From positions 5,518,001-5,582,000 of the forward strand of contig OW051471.1 in the NCBI GenBank assembly GCA_932521025.1: a stretch of 64,000 nt of DNA. The letters are read 5' to 3'. Shown piece by piece: positions 11,901 through 22,877 of this stretch. Every line of letters begins with the position of its first letter. Position 1 is the first letter of the stretch. A program made the position numbers and the translations under genes. The DNA comes from Oscheius onirici. Its lineage: Eukaryota; Nematoda; Chromadorea; Rhabditida; Rhabditidae. Under the pieces are notes generated by a model, which saw nothing but the letters and a program-made list of their open reading frames with translations, did not search any database and had not been told where the DNA came from.

Positions 11901-12748
11901 AACATCAGAAGAGACCAGTGGACTTTTCCAGGTGTTTTTAGATAAATCGAGTAGGAGACCCACGCTGATTGGATGTCTAGTCATGGCCGGTATGATTATG
12001 AGTGGAATCTCAGGTAATTTTTTGCGTTTTCTCGTATTTTATTGAATCTTTCAGCTATCAATGCCTTCGCATACGAGATGTTGCTGTCAGTCGGATTATC
12101 CAGTTTTTTAGCAGCATTGTCAAATGTTGCCATTTGTGGAATGACTGTAGTTGGAGTGCTAGTCTCTTCACTGGTTATAGACAGATGGGGTCGTCGTTCT
12201 CTTCTTCTCATCACCTTCACTCTCCTGGCCATTCTCAACGTCTGCATTACAGCTTCGATGTTACTGTTCGATCACACTGAGAACAGTTTGTTCGGATGGA
12301 CAGTAGTTGTTCTTATCTGTCTCTTCAACTTTGTTTTCTGTCTCGGACCCGGTCCAATTTCTTTCTTCGTAACAGGTACCTGTTTCGTACTTTCAAAATC
12401 ACTCAATTTCTGGCGAACTGGTGGATGACAAGGCCCGTGGCGCTGCGTGTACATGGATTAATGTTGTGCTGAACGGCTTGTAAGTTCATCTCATAATCTC
12501 ACATGTTTTTAGACGATCAATCTTCCTCGTCGTGTACTTCCCGTTGAAGAGTCTGCTCGGAGGTCCATTTTGTTACTTGGCTCTATTTCATCCACCATGT
12601 GTCTTGGCAGCAGTTATTCTCTATTTCTATCTCCCAGAAACGAAGGGAAGATCAGCGGAAGAGGTTAAAGGTTTCATTCCATAAAGTAGATCTTTTTCAG
12701 GCAGCCGAAGCCACGAAATATTTGCCATGTCTTCGAAAGAACCCTTGA
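8988..12748 (+). CDS. SLC2/GLUT-type facilitative sugar transporter (MFS)
   Basis: The protein has 12 predicted membrane segments and GLUT signatures: GKNLALTALLVSIGGSFNFGYQ in TM1 (quoted in two parts: GKNLALTALLV and SIGGSFNFGYQ), GRRRG after TM2, CRG in the loop after TM4, DRWGRRSLL in the TM8/9 loop, and PETKGRSAEE after TM12. It would move hexoses down their gradient across the plasma membrane. Exons: 8988-8995, 9037-9370, 11395-11492, 11528-11719, 11755-11822, 11861-12013, 12055-12375, about 12413-12482, about 12513-12664, about 12703-12748. Intron 2 (9371-11394) holds a 1.98-kb DNA transposon, and the splice sites around it are intact. The intron at 12376 appears to end in TTTCTG rather than AG if the conserved GEL motif is kept. 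The last exon (EAAEATKYLPCLRKNP) is chosen because it joins in phase 0; a read-through stop (VKGFIP) is the alternative. Confidence 0.9.
9491..9549 (+). promoter_or_regulatory. tRNA-like Pol III module in left transposon TIR
   Basis: An A-box-like TGGTCATGGTTAG (9493) is followed by an exact B box GGTTCGAATCC (9519-9529) and a T4 run at about 9545. The spacing is shorter than in a tRNA, as if the anticodon arm were deleted. Confidence 0.45.
11232..11290 (-). promoter_or_regulatory. tRNA-like Pol III module in right transposon TIR
   Basis: This is the mirror copy: B box at 11263-11253 on the minus strand, preceded by TGATCGTGGTTAG and followed by a T-run. It points toward the element centre, as does the left copy. 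Confidence 0.45.
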
Positions 12749-13112
12749 AAGACATTCGGCTTGCCAGTTCCACTTCCTCACCATGTTCAGATTCAATTTG
12801 GCTCTTTCCGGAGTGTATTCCCGAGGGAACACGTGTCTCATACGATTCTTTATTACCCTTGTGTATCATTTTCTGTCGAAGGTACTCGTACTGTTGACCC
12901 GTCTCTTTCTTCGCTTCTTCTTTCTAACACATCGTAGCCGACAAATTTTTCGAGTCAAGCATACTCAGCATAGGAGATTGTTGTGTTGAAGTGCTCACTG
13001 CTTTGCACGATATTTTTTCCGTCTAAATTGCTATTATTATGAAAGAATGTTAAGAACCTTCTTCAAGCGACTCGTCTCTTTTTCTGTTCCCATAATTGTT
13101 CCTCTCACTATT
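12749..13112. other. Convergent intergenic gap
   Basis: This 364-nt gap separates the sugar transporter (+) and the GPCR (-), which converge. I see no gene or repeat in it. An alternative frame of the transporter's last exon would stay open to 12897. Confidence 0.4.
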
Positions 13113-14450
13113 TCATATCTGAACAATCATGTTTCTTGCTATTATGGTAGCAAACCTTGATCGACAAGGTCTCAAAAGAATCCTATGGAAGGCCCTTCGG
13201 TACTTTTGGCTGTATGCTATATAAATTAGAGGATTGAGGGAACTGCTGAGCAGAGACAGCCACTGGAAGAGTGGACGGAGGACTTGTGAAGCAATGTAGA
13301 AGAGATCCGATGTGTGGTCGGCGAAAAAGAAAAAATACACATAGATTCCGTACAAGGGCAGCCAGCAGAGGGCAAAGATGACGATTCTGAAAGATATACT
13401 CTGAACCAAAAAGAATGGACTTACACTGTCAACATCATGGTAGCTACTCGAAGTTTGACTCTCTCGTCGCGAATCTGAAAAGAACAGTTTGAAGATTTGG
13501 AAGGAAACAAACATGAGCATCGACGGCCAGACTGCGGTGGTTGGAAACAGTTACGAATATTCTTGTATAGGAGACGGAAATGAGAATGAAGGGCACGACA
13601 AAAGCCAGTATGAGGTTGACTACGATAAAGTGGACTTTGCCATCGGTTTGAGAGATACAAACAGTCAGATTTTGATTGTTGTAGGTCAGTTGAATCTACA
13701 AAGAATTGTTTTTAGAGCAGTTTTGTTTAAGAACCTCGTCCATAGAATAGAGATCAGGGATAGCTAGACAGCCACTAACCAGCCAAATTGCCACAATCAC
13801 GTATAGTGTGTACGTAGCGTCCCATAGAGTATACTTCAGAGTGTGACAGATGGCCAGATATCTCAAAGTTTTGTAATATCATCTGAAGGAAAACTGTCTA
13901 ACCTGTCTGCAGTGACGGCTACCAGAGTGTATATCGAAGCACAAGATGTCGTACTGTTAATCCATGTCGAAAGACGACACAAGAACTTCCCGAGCAGCCA
14001 TTCTGCAAGATAATTAATGACTCTGCTTGAGGACCAATTGTTACTGCTCTCAGTCTGACAGTCTGGTCTGAATTCCCGAGTTTGTCGTTTGCAACCAAAC
14101 CAACCTGTTAGAATGTTGTTGAGTAGAGTGGTCGGCAGACAAAAAAGAATAATTAGAAGGTCGGCCAGGGCCAAGGAAGAAATGAGATAGTCGGTAGTAC
14201 TTCTCAAACTCGCATTCAAGACAACCGCCAAAACAACGAAAACGTTTCCTAACAGGCCTGAAAAGACGTGCATCAGATAAAACAGTAAACAATACCAAAA
14301 AGGAACACGAGACCATAGAAGACGGAATAAACGACCACCATCAGTGTTTCTTGTCGGAAGAATCCTTTAAAGAATTCAACTTGATTGGAATAGTAACTTA
14401 CCCAACATTTCGTCGTCTATGTTGTCAGGTACTGGGACGTCTCCTTCCAT
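13113..14450 (-). CDS. Rhodopsin-type neuropeptide GPCR
   Basis: Seven membrane segments join over seven or so short exons. The ATG is at 14450-14448 (MEGDVPVPDNIDDEML). TM1 has GLLGNVFVVLAVV, TM2 SLALADLLIILFCLPTTLL, TM3 SIYTLVAVTADRYLAICH (DRY box split by an intron), TM4 VIVAIWLVSGCLAIPDL, TM5 ILAFVVPFILISVSYTRIF, TM6 IVIFALCWLPLYGIYVYFF (CWLP motif) and TM7 LSSSLNPLIYIAYS (NPxxY). A basic tail ends at TGA 13115-13113. Introns are 35-100 nt with consistent phases, for example ILT|EWLLGKF before TM3 and MDE|IQLTYNN in extracellular loop 2. An NxT site (NLT) lies in loop 2. The TM2/TM3 motifs fit the SIFamide/NPFF/tachykinin-like peptide-receptor class; the ligand cannot be told from sequence. 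Confidence 0.88.
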
Positions 14451-16264
14451 TCTTGCTCTTCGAGACTCTACAATTCAAAAGATACTATAAGAGCACACAC
14501 AGTCAGATACAAAAGAGTCTATTTGTACGACCAGAAGGGCAAGAAACGGGCGGGGGTAGGCTGAGACAGCATCCGCGCTCATCCCCGAGTATTTGAATAG
14601 ATCGATTGTTTTTTGAGAAAAATAATTCTGACGCGGACCATTGTTTTGAGACGAACTCCAGCTGAGCTGAACCACAATGAGAGTCTGGAGGGGAACAAAG
14701 ATGCAAAAAGTGTCAAGATGAGTTGGAAGCGACATGCTTCCGGTCAGGAAACATAACACGGAACACCTGGATATTAGCCATTTGGGAGAGGCGAATCAAT
14801 GAAGACGAACGGATTGAAAAGTCATTAGCGAAATGAAGCTGCTGCAGGTGAGCCAGCTCCCACGAGATTCCTCTTTTTAGAGGTTCATTCAAAACTATTT
14901 AATGGAGAGACAAGTAACAAGAGACTCGATCAATTAGCCCATAAAATAAGAAGACGATATCAGAGAGGACATGCCTATTTTCGCGTGTCTTGATGGGCTA
15001 TCCAGGCCATCCTATTAGGCTGAGGAAATCATCGCGAGGAGATTGAGAAAAGGTAGCTGTTTGGAGGAGAGTCAAGATCAAAGCAGAACTTTTTTTTTCG
15101 ACGGAAAGACTGATGGCGAAATCGGTCAGTTTTGTTCCTGCTATACAGAACGATGAAAAGAACGACTGTTGTGATTCAGCCAGTAACCAGAAATCACCAG
15201 ATGGTCCTTGTTTTTTAAACTTTTAAGGAAGACCAACTGTTTCTAGCTAATATCAACTAAGATTCAGAAGGAATGTTTGGATTGGCTGGTCATAACTGGT
15301 CTCTTCCAATCTGCTGATTGGATTTGTTTTTCGAAGCTATTTGAGAAGTGGGGTTCATTCTACCACAAATTATGGAGAGAAAGAAGAGCCGGGAGGATAT
15401 TATCTGGAGGCAGGCTGTTGTTGTGAGTGAAAGGCGTGGAAAATTGAGTAACTTTTGGAGAAAATACCCAGCAGGTGGGGTAATTCCCCCAGCCGAAGAG
15501 AATCAACCCAATTGCAACTCCGCTTCTCCCACAAATGGAGCCAATCACACGTCTTTCAAGAACTATGATTGTCTCACTGTTCGGACGCTTTTCCCTTCAA
15601 ATCGTTCTAATTATGAAATCAATCTGCTGGTTTTGGAATAAGCACATTGAAAGAAGTAGAAGATGAGCGAAGAATGTATCAGGTGTGTGCATAATTTTTA
15701 GGAAAAATGTTGTATTTTTGGAATAACTTTTTGTAGTAGGCACGAAAATAGCTTTAGGCCGATTTGTCCAATTCGAACCCGTTAGAGCTGTGCAACTGCC
15801 TGAAGTTGATCACTTTCGCAATTTGGACCCTCTATATCTCAGCGAATTTGTAATTGGACGTTCTGTGAAAATTGGCCGGGATGTGCGCTAAACAGCTCTA
15901 CTTCAAAGAAAAAAAAATTTGCTTCAGCTAAAACTCAAATATTCTAATTCTAAACCTAACCGATATATACACCATTAGACAGAGCTTGCTCACACCAATT
16001 TTTCTTTTTTGAAAAAGCTATTTTCGTGCATCCTACAAAAAGTTATTCCAAAAATACAACATTTTTCCTAAAAATTATGCACACACCTGATACGTAAGCG
16101 GGGGGCGCTATCTGCGGAATGACCTAATGCAGTTGAACTAATGAAGTTACTTAGACACTCAGCCAGCCCGGTGCGAGAGCTCCTCCATCTACAGAGAAAG
16201 TGACACGCATCATAGGGAAATAAATATTTATGTACAGCCATGAAAGACTTTCACCCGTTTTTTA
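14451..16264. other. Intergenic region, mostly unassigned
   Basis: I see no supported coding exon between the GPCR start and the end of the RCC1-like gene. Open frames at 14475-14759 and 15348-15641 have no domain or splice partner. The only clear structure is the MITE at 15677-16092. Confidence 0.4.
15677..16092. mobile_element. Tc1/mariner-type MITE with long TIRs
   Basis: A 416-bp element begins TATCAGGTGTGTGCATAATT and ends with its complement. The inverted repeats run about 78 bp (to about 15755 and from about 16012) with few mismatches and TA at both edges. There is no transposase. On the minus strand the interior has one B-box-like GGGTTCGAATT near 15778, a single-copy and imperfect match. 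Confidence 0.85.
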
Positions 16265-19200
16265 TTAGTCTGCTCCTAGAGTCAAACGAGCCTTGTCCTT
16301 CCATTCTTCTGCACACGTGCTACATTCTCCTTGTATTCCAAGAGCAGCTGGTTCAGTATGTCCGCATTGACCCCAGATTCGAACTCGAGCAGTTCCAACT
16401 CGAAGAGATGAGGACGGCAGTTCACAACTGGTCAGAGGCTTCACATCGACTGTCCAGCTTTCAAGAACTGCTAGTTTGTCGGTAGCTGATAGACTTTTCT
16501 GACAGTTTGGACTATCCCACACCTGAAAGCGGTTATAGGTCTTGTCATCAAATTGCATACATTGGGCCAGAGACTCTTCAACTGGGAACTATTTCTCTGA
16601 GTCTGATTGAGAGGCAGGCACTGGAAAGCACTGATCAGAATCTCCTTCTTCTGCACATCTTCGTGGTTCGCTATTATTTCCCAAGTCAGCGAAGTCATTG
16701 CCGTCACTTCAGAATTCAGTCCAAAATATTCAGACGCTCGGCCAGCTTGACTTATGGCCGCTTCCAAATTACCCGCCATCAGATGGCAAAGAGCCAAATG
16801 AACTGAATGGCTTAGACTGGCCACGAGATTCTTTGAAAGAAACAGGGATGATAATCTCTGTAATTTGGGTACGATTGAAACCAAAGATCTCCAAACCTCT
16901 AGAATTGGACCGGGAGCAGAAGTCAGATACTTTATGAGCACACTTTCATCCAGTTTTCGCACCGGATCATCCGCCATTGGGATCTTGATTTGTATATCCG
17001 AAACGAGCGCAGGTTTGGCCACAAAAGCCGAGTCGTCGGCCAGTTGGACACATTTCCGTTGTCCTTCCTAATATCAAACTGTATTTCAATATAACAACAA
17101 AGAGCAACCTTTCCGTAGTATATTCTTTTGGGTGTGCTCGTTTTCGATCTTTCAGAAGGCATTCCACATTGAGTGAAATCGTTTCTTCCCCACGAGAATA
17201 TCCGACCATCGACTGCAGCTCCTACTGTGTGATTCGCACCGCATTCGACAAATTTCCATTGAACAGAGGGTTCAAAGACCTGGTGTGGCTCACTTCTTTC
17301 CGACTTGTTTCCATGTCCAAGTTGGTATTCGAGAGCCTGAATCAGAAAAAAATATCTTTGGGTTTTAGTCTTTTGTACCTTTCCCCACGTGAACAAAGAG
17401 CCTTGTTCGGTAATGACAGCCGAATGTGAGAGTCCGGTCGACATGGCTACCACCTTCCCATCGAGCAAATGAGAAACTTCCCGCAGCCCCAAGTCATCTC
17501 GAGGAACTTTCATTGGAAGTCGACCATTCTGAGGAAACAGACTTTAGAATTAGTCGTAAAAAAATAACCAGATTGGCGACAGCAGTTCCGTCGTCTGCTT
17601 GTTTGTCTTTTAGTTCCGACATGTTGGCGTTGCGAAGTCTTCGAAGCAAAAACATTTTCAATTTGATCTCCTGCGGATTCCGTCCCCATTCGAACAAACG
17701 ACCATCGTATGTTACGGCCAAGGAATGGTAGAACTTGGTAGTGACCATTTCAAACTAAACAATTGCAGTCTTGCTCCAGTTCAATATACCTTTTCGTCAA
17801 TGGGAAGAGGAGTGAAGGTGTGAAGTTTCTTGATATCTTCATTGGTTCCGGCTTGTCCATATGAGCCACTACCTATACATCTTTCTTTCTTTACTAAAGT
17901 GCAATGGTGTCTGTCCGTCTGTCTGTCTGTCCGTAGTGGTGTCCGCAGTTGTCGAGACTAGCGTAACATGTCAAGTTTTGTCATGTCATCATGAATCTTT
18001 TATCGAACGAGATAATTTTTTTTTGAATGGAACGCGCCTGGGGGAATTTAGTTAGAAGGTAGAACAACCAAGAGAGGCTCACTAATAGCCTGCTCCAAAA
18101 TACTGAGGCAGGCTGTTGGTACATTTTTATGTTACACGAACATTCTCTAATTGTCTTGTAAGTAAAGCAATGTAGAAGCATGTAGTTGCAGGGTTTTGGT
18201 ATTAAACAGTAATTAATTACACTATTCATTTAGACAAAAATTCGATTGAAATCCGTGTAAGGACCCCCCAATTTTTGAATTCAATTCGAAAGACTCACCA
18301 GCTACGAGAATGCGTCCTTCTTCTGTTAAAAGAATAGTGTGTACTCTTCCACAACTAATCGCCCGGATTCGTTCTCTGGAAACTGTTCTTTTTTAAATAA
18401 AAGTATGACTTGCCTGAGGTCATTCACTCTTTTAGGCTTGTAAGAGTCGGATATCCATCCTGGGCCTTGTCCTAATTGACCATACAGCCCCCATCCCCAT
18501 GTCCAGAGAGATCCGTCCTCGCACAGCAAAGCAGAATGGAATTGACCAGCGGCCAACTGTTTGACAGCACCCCATTCACCGTCTACTAACTGAAAAGAAG
18601 TTTCGATCAAAACTGTACTCTACCTGAGGTTCAGTTACTGTTATGTTGTTCCCAATTCCGCATTGTCCAAAACGGTTGTTGCCCCAAGAATACAGTTCTC
18701 CAGCGTGAGTCAATACCAGAGTATGCTCCGTTCCGCAGACAACCGAGTGAGGTCTAGAGCCGATATGGACTTCTTGAGGCAACTAAAGAATTGTTTGGGA
18801 AATCTAAGAAAATACTGTTTTGATAGCCTCTTTTCGCGGACTCTGATTGGGAGTGGAAGTGTTGGAAGAGGCTCTTCTCGGAGAGTCGATAGTTCGTTTC
18901 GAGTTGGCTTGTTCTGTCGAGAAGTTTCCCCAAATAAGAAGTCGATCGTCGTAGGTTATAGCCGCCGACGAATTCAAGCCGCAAGCAAGTCCATTTGGTT
19001 TGGCTATCACTTTCTGTAGATTGTTTAGAACTTCAAACTATTATGACTCACCGTTTTGCTGTCTCCATCTTCAGTCAGAAGATACACGGCCGACGCACAA
19101 TAAAGAGTGGTACAAGAGTCGGGAAATCTACGAAACTCGTTGGTCAATTTAACCGAAAACTCACTTTTCGACGTGTTGATTGGCCAATCGAAGGCAGTTT

Positions 19201-22200
19201 TCGGAAAGCGAAGTTGAGGAAAACTCGACCACCCACGAGCAGAGAATTTCCACCAATTCGTCGACTTCTGTTCCTTTGAGACACGACCATTTCAGTTGAG
19301 AGACACAGGATAACATCTGAGAAAAATTTTCAAAAAGTGAGCCGAGTGGACCTGGGATCGGATGGTGCTGTCCTCTTTAGAGAACTGTTCAGTTCCGTGT
19401 TTGATGACGTACTGAAGGACGGAGGTTGTTGCCTGGTCTGTCCGGGATCCGAGAATATGAGCGCTCTTCCACAAAGGAACAAGCAGAATAGACTCGATTC
19501 CACCAATGATGTCCGAATGACGCGAAAGAAAGGCACTGAACATCGCACATTGAACGAGAACAAACTGTCGAACCTCAACTCGCCGTCTTTTTTCTGTCTG
19601 TAGCTCACGTAGTCTTCTCTATCTCTTCCGATCAAACATTTTTTGGCGAAGAGATCCACAACTCTACACTTTACAGGACTACGCTTATCCGCGTCAACTA
19701 CTCGCAGAACCTAAAAAAATCTATTTTATAGTGCTCCCAAGTCTCTGTGTGTGTTTGTCTGAAGCTCTAATTGAGGATAAGGAGGGGAGCTTTGTGCGCA
19801 ACTTAGTTTTTAACAAGTCGCGACAGGAAAAGAAAGTGCGCGAAGTGTTCTAACGACTTTGGTAGTTTCTTTTGAGGGACAGGGGGTGACTGGAACAGCG
19901 TGACAAGAGAAGGGACAGTAGGACTGAGACTCACTAAAGCTAGGAACGGGCCGGGCGATCCGTTCAGGTCCTACATTTTGAAATTAGGCTTGGGAGGGAG
20001 CGGGTTCAAATACAATTTCGGTAGTTTCTTTGGAGGGTCATGGAGAGTGACTGGAGGAGGGTAACAAAGGAGGAATGAAAAGAAAACCAGCACTAGGGCT
20101 CCGTGACAGAGCGAAGTCATGAATTTCTACTTTAGCCCTGGAAGGGCGTTGCCAACCTTGTAATAAAAACTTTTAAGAAACTACTCACTTCATTTAGTAG
20201 ATTGTGTTCTTGTTCGTTCTTGGAGAATAGATTTACCAGAGTTTCCAGTCGTAGATCAGCGATTTTAGCCATTGAGAGGATCCTAGCCAAGTCTGCTGCT
20301 GAGAGTCTTTTCTGTGTGCGACTTGACAGTACTTTTGGAATCAACGTCGGCTACAAGACTATATGTTTTCATAGAAAGAGATACCTTGAAAGAGGAAACT
20401 TCTAAATCAGCAGCCGAGCAGACTCTTGCTAACGATTCGGCTGTAAACTCGGGAAGACGAAAGAGGAATTCGGCAACAATGTCCTCGATCTGACTGAAAA
20501 AAGGTTAGGCTGTTTGCTGACAAGGGAGGAAATCAAATGAAGACGAAGAACAGCTGTGTTCGGCATGGAATCCCCGACAACAGCTGCTCCTTTTTTTACA
20601 ATTCAGGGAAAATCAAACCAAAAATGGATGTGAACTAGACAAAATGAAGAACAAACCAGACAGGATGTTGTCGGATGAGTATGAGATCTCGTTCTGTGAT
20701 AACGTAGCAGGAAGGCAGCTGACGCGGACGAGCAGACAGTGGAACAAAGGCTAGGATTCGCCATTCTGGAGAGCCGCGAATGATTGAATAGTCCAGACGA
20801 AGATCCGTTAGCTGAAATATATTTCCGTCCATCTGGAGTTTCAAACGCGTGTAATTGGAGACTCTTTCGAGTCAAGGGATCAAGAACGCACCCCGAAGTG
20901 GATAGCACATCGCAATTCAGCCTGTCCCGTGTCGTCTTTTGGAGAGACTGCAAAAAGGACTTTTGCCGTAGGCCAAGCTACAATTGTATCTGGAGGAATC
21001 TGAATATACTTTTTTGATAAAAAAAAAATAATAAAACCTTGTATTTGCTGAGTGGAGAGAGTCCAACAGCTTCCAAAGACGAGTACTTTTCCAGAGTAGA
21101 AGTTTTTCGGTTGAGCACGGCAATATCTTTGCCACAAACATGATAGGTCGACTCGGAAGGAGTCACTTGCTTCAACTCCGAAGGAATGAGAGTCGCTAGA
21201 ACCTCCAGACACGAGCGACCGTTGTTCTCCAGAGGAATGATCCATTGTGAATCAAGGAAACTCGTAAACTGAAATATGTTTTAATAAAAAAAAAGGTTGA
21301 AACCTTACCAGTAGGTCGATACGAGTACTCGTCTTGACAATTTCGATAGAGTGAATGCTTTGAGGAGAAGTCAGTTCCACAATACACTTCTTCGCATCCA
21401 AATCTACAATGAAAATGGCACCGCCCTGCAAACAGACCATCATCAACCAGATCTCATGTTCAGTGGAACAATTGTCGTGTTCTGGCCTTCACTTTTTGCC
21501 ACAACAGCCCCGTCCATGTGACCCACGTACCTTTGTAGCCAGTACTCCTATATATCGTTTGTTGGCCAATGAAACAACACATTTTATACTGGCCGGGATG
21601 AATTTGACATTTACGCCAATGGATGAAGTGGTTATCGAGATATGGAATGGCCCGGAGCGAAGAAGAGACGACTTCTCGTTTCCCCAATTGACATTCTATT
21701 CCAGTTTTTTATTCTAAAAAGACAACAAACCAAGAGATTTTTTGTGGGCAGAACATGAAGAGAGCAATCGCCACAAGCTATAACAAGAAAGCTTGCATCC
21801 GGAGCCAGACATATCGCAACTGGATCCTGGATTCTAAAAAATGCATCAAATTGAAATAAAAAAGAATTCACCCTCTAAGAACAGCTCGAAGATCGACCGT
21901 CTTTTGTTTGAGAGACTCTTGACCCGCCTTGTAAAAAGTGCACACTCCGCAATTCGATGTCAAAAGGACGATGAGAACAAAGTTTTCTTCCGAAATGAAG
22001 GCATAGTCGATGATGGAATCATCTGGAGTGAGTTCGTCGAATTCCGTCTCACATAGATACTGATTTGGCATCAAAAGAGACGAGCCTAAACTATTTTTGC
22101 TGAATGGAAACGAGAAAGAGAAAAGCACCTCTTCTAAGACAGACTCTCCGACTGCTATAGTCGATGGACTTTTGTTTCGAGATGGGTTTTGACGGTTTGG

Positions 22201-22242
22201 GAGAGGGAGGAGACATAGCCAGACATCCGACTTAGCGGGCAA
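16265..22242 (-). CDS. Large beta-propeller and RCC1-repeat protein
   Basis: Many short exons on the minus strand appear to make one protein from an ATG at 22242 (MPAKSDVWLCLLPLP) to a stop at 16265. The N-terminal third has WD40/propeller-like strands (IQDPVAICLAPDASFLVIAC; GGAIFIVDLDAKKC). A helical middle follows (21-19 kb). RCC1 repeats lie at about 19.0-17.0 kb: SSAAITYDDRLLIWGNF, HTLVLTHAGELYSWGNNRFG, HSALLCEDGSLWTWGWGLYG, HTILLTEEGRILVAG, HSAVITEQGSLFTWG, HTVGAAVDGRIFSWGRNDF. A helical repeat tail (LSHSVHLALCHLMAGNLEAA) and a Cys-rich C-terminus (QCGH...ECSTC) close it. I cannot name the family. GLO-4/Claret-type Rab-GEF-like RCC1 proteins are one possibility; no HECT, BTB or kinase domain is seen. 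Exon edges in the middle are approximate, and it could be two adjacent genes. Confidence 0.6.
17880..18240. repeat. Repeat insertion with TCTG microsatellite in an RCC1-gene intron
   Basis: The intron between the RILVAG and GSGSYGQAG exons is about 425 nt, ten times the local norm. It holds a (TCTG)n tract at about 17890-17930 next to sequence that recurs, inverted, near 36900-36960 and 55420-55480 (the GACAGACAGAC...CACAGACACCA tail). Confidence 0.5.
19735..20160. repeat. Dispersed repeat copy A, in an intron of the RCC1-like gene
   Basis: About 425 bp matches 49640-50068 in inverted orientation. Shared blocks include CTCCCAAGTCTCT, GAAGCTCTAATTGAGGATAA, the CGACAGGAAAAG stretch and CCCTGGAAGGGCGTTGC. 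Internally, a GGTAGTTTCTTT...GTGACTGGA unit is repeated about 160 bp apart (near 19860 and 20020). I see no coding capacity or terminal repeats. It may be a SINE or a degraded transposon end. Confidence 0.7.
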
Positions 22243-22877
22243 AAATAAAAATGAGGAGAGTCATTTGTTACATGTGCACACCCCTGCTGGTCGGCAGAGA
22301 TGTGACCGCGATTCTGGCTCCATTTGTCACAAGTGGATCGAAACAACCGATTTTGACAAAGGTACAAAAAGTGCACGAGGATAGACTATTTGTCAGAGAG
22401 TCAACTTTGAAAAGACTGGTAGTTTTGAGAGCTCATTACTAGAAGAATTTCCAGACTAGCTCAACCGAGCAATAAACATTTTCAAGTGCCGGTTTAGTAC
22501 GCAATAATACGTCTTACTTTGAGGTTTTTTGAACCTTTTATAATGACCAATATATCCGTTCTAGTATCAGAATTCCCTCAAATAAATCGATGACTATTCC
22601 TATCGATTTCCTCAAAGCTAGCCGCTTGGACAAATGCATCAGCTTCTTTGTGTCATTAGCGCACAAACCACACATACCCTTATCAGAGTTTTCTTTGAAG
22701 TGCCTCAAAGCTCGTCTGAACAAGCCAAGTGACTCATACTCTCGACAAGTCTTGACTTGTCAGATTTTAAAGAGTTTCTTCAGTCGCTTTTTCTCAGTCT
22801 AGTGTTTTTGTCTCTTCAAAGTGTCTAGTCAGTAAATTCTTATCCTTCTTCCAAAAACATAATTTGGCATTTTAGTG
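22243..22877. promoter_or_regulatory. Divergent intergenic region
   Basis: About 635 nt separate the start codons of the RCC1-like gene (-) and glucosidase II (+). I see no gene here. Both promoters must lie in it, but I recognise no specific element. Confidence 0.4.
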
